A stretch of 64,000 nt of DNA from Flexilinea flocculi (GTDB lineage: Bacteria; Chloroflexota; Anaerolineae; Anaerolineales; Anaerolineaceae). Where the stretch lies: NCBI RefSeq assembly GCF_001192795.1, contig NZ_DF968181.1, positions 586,342 to 650,341 on the forward strand, read 5' to 3'. Below, piece after piece: positions 63,860 through 64,000 of this stretch. The translations under genes were made by a program, and so were the position numbers. The notes beneath the pieces are model-generated. The model was given only the letters and a program-made list of their open reading frames with translations. It ran no database searches and was not told where the DNA came from. Numbering within the stretch: the stretch's first letter is position 1; each line of letters begins with the position of its first letter.

Positions 63860-64000
63860 TGTACTGTTACGAATGTTAGTCGCATAGAAGATTAGGAGGA
63901 GCGACGACATACGGGAACGGTATACAGAAGAACAAATCATCCGCACACTCAAAGCCCATAAAAGGAGGAGAAGTATCCGGGAACTTTGCCGTGAATAGTC
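63860..64000 (+). mobile_element. start of an IS3-family insertion sequence, probably decayed
   Basis: The window ends inside it. A TG-starting end (TGTACTGTTACG, 63860-63871) is a plausible left terminus, but no partner is in view. An orfA-like reading frame with a strong AGGAGG follows. Confidence 0.45.
63909..63998 (+). pseudogene. IS3-family transposase orfA, broken 5' fragment
   Basis: Reading from 63909 gives RERYTEEQIIRTLKAHKRR then RSIRELCRE followed by a TAG stop. This is the HTH start of IS3/IS407-type OrfA (RYTEEQII..L..H..G.SI.ELCRE). The start position is ATA where ATG is expected, 8 nt after AGGAGGA, and a stop interrupts the frame before the usual continuation. So the gene looks inactive. 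The rest lies outside the window. Confidence 0.6.

Noticed and set aside
1-64000. CRISPR array
   Set aside because: Repeated sequences are dispersed, variable-stem palindromes with kilobase spacing; no array of direct repeats with uniform spacers, and no cas genes.

Overview
The window looks like chromosome of an AT-rich, anaerobic, Gram-positive-like or monoderm-type bacterium. My best guess is the Chloroflexota, class Anaerolineae. The basis is the gene order rpsL-rpsG-fusA-tuf-rpsJ, the EF-Tu and S12 sequences (S12 has an insertion before its PQKRGVC core), several lone coiled-coil and membrane proteins, and the absence of outer-membrane genes. This assignment comes from reading the sequence, not from a search. 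No rRNA, tRNA or CRISPR array was seen.

Layout. 1-5.5 kb: accessory genes for selenium-dependent molybdenum hydroxylases (a cut-off cysteine desulfurase, a DUF3343 protein, two YqeC paralogues, YqeB, XdhC) and a PadR regulator. 5.9-11.1 kb: rpmB, rpe, a Ser/Thr kinase divergent from an SH3-like protein and a PP2C phosphatase, an orphan OmpR-type regulator and an Hsp20. 11.3-24.6 kb: a secreted protein, a YfhO-like and an O-antigen-ligase-like membrane protein, a dihydropyrimidinase only 4 nt ahead of three complex-I antiporter-like membrane genes, a coiled-coil protein and UDP-glucose dehydrogenase. 24.7-33.3 kb: tyrS, PhzF-like, GNAT, NifU-like, a small membrane protein, a transaldolase-type aldolase, and an ECF transporter (S, fused A-A', T). 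33.6-45.1 kb, all minus strand: a GT-C-like membrane protein, pyrD-pyrK, and a branched-chain amino acid ABC transporter with two tandem binding proteins. 45.8-50.4 kb: the str operon ending at rpsJ with a strong terminator. 51.2-58.6 kb: a sugar or polyol module (SDR, binding protein, ATPase, permease, FGGY kinase, AraC regulator). 58.8-64 kb: a second AraC regulator, PAP2 phosphatase, methyltransferase, RsgA, OsmC and the broken start of an IS3-type orfA.

The most striking signal is a family of intergenic elements. Each is about 120-125 bp with termini close to CAGTAATTCGAAATATGG and its reverse complement, around a 20-25 bp hairpin whose apex is usually RCGC-NNN-GCGY. Stem sequences differ from copy to copy while both arms stay complementary. 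Arm lengths are asymmetric (about 46 and 27 nt), so copies have an orientation. I count about a dozen copies with hairpins and roughly nine hairpin-less or end-only remnants, all in gene gaps or at gene edges. No gene in the window obviously mobilises them.

Functionally the window joins purine/pyrimidine and selenium-molybdenum chemistry (YqeB/YqeC/XdhC, dihydropyrimidinase, PyrD/PyrK), amino acid uptake (Liv) and sugar uptake (RbsABC-like with a ribulokinase-like enzyme), as expected for a fermentative anaerobe living on nucleosides, amino acids and pentoses.
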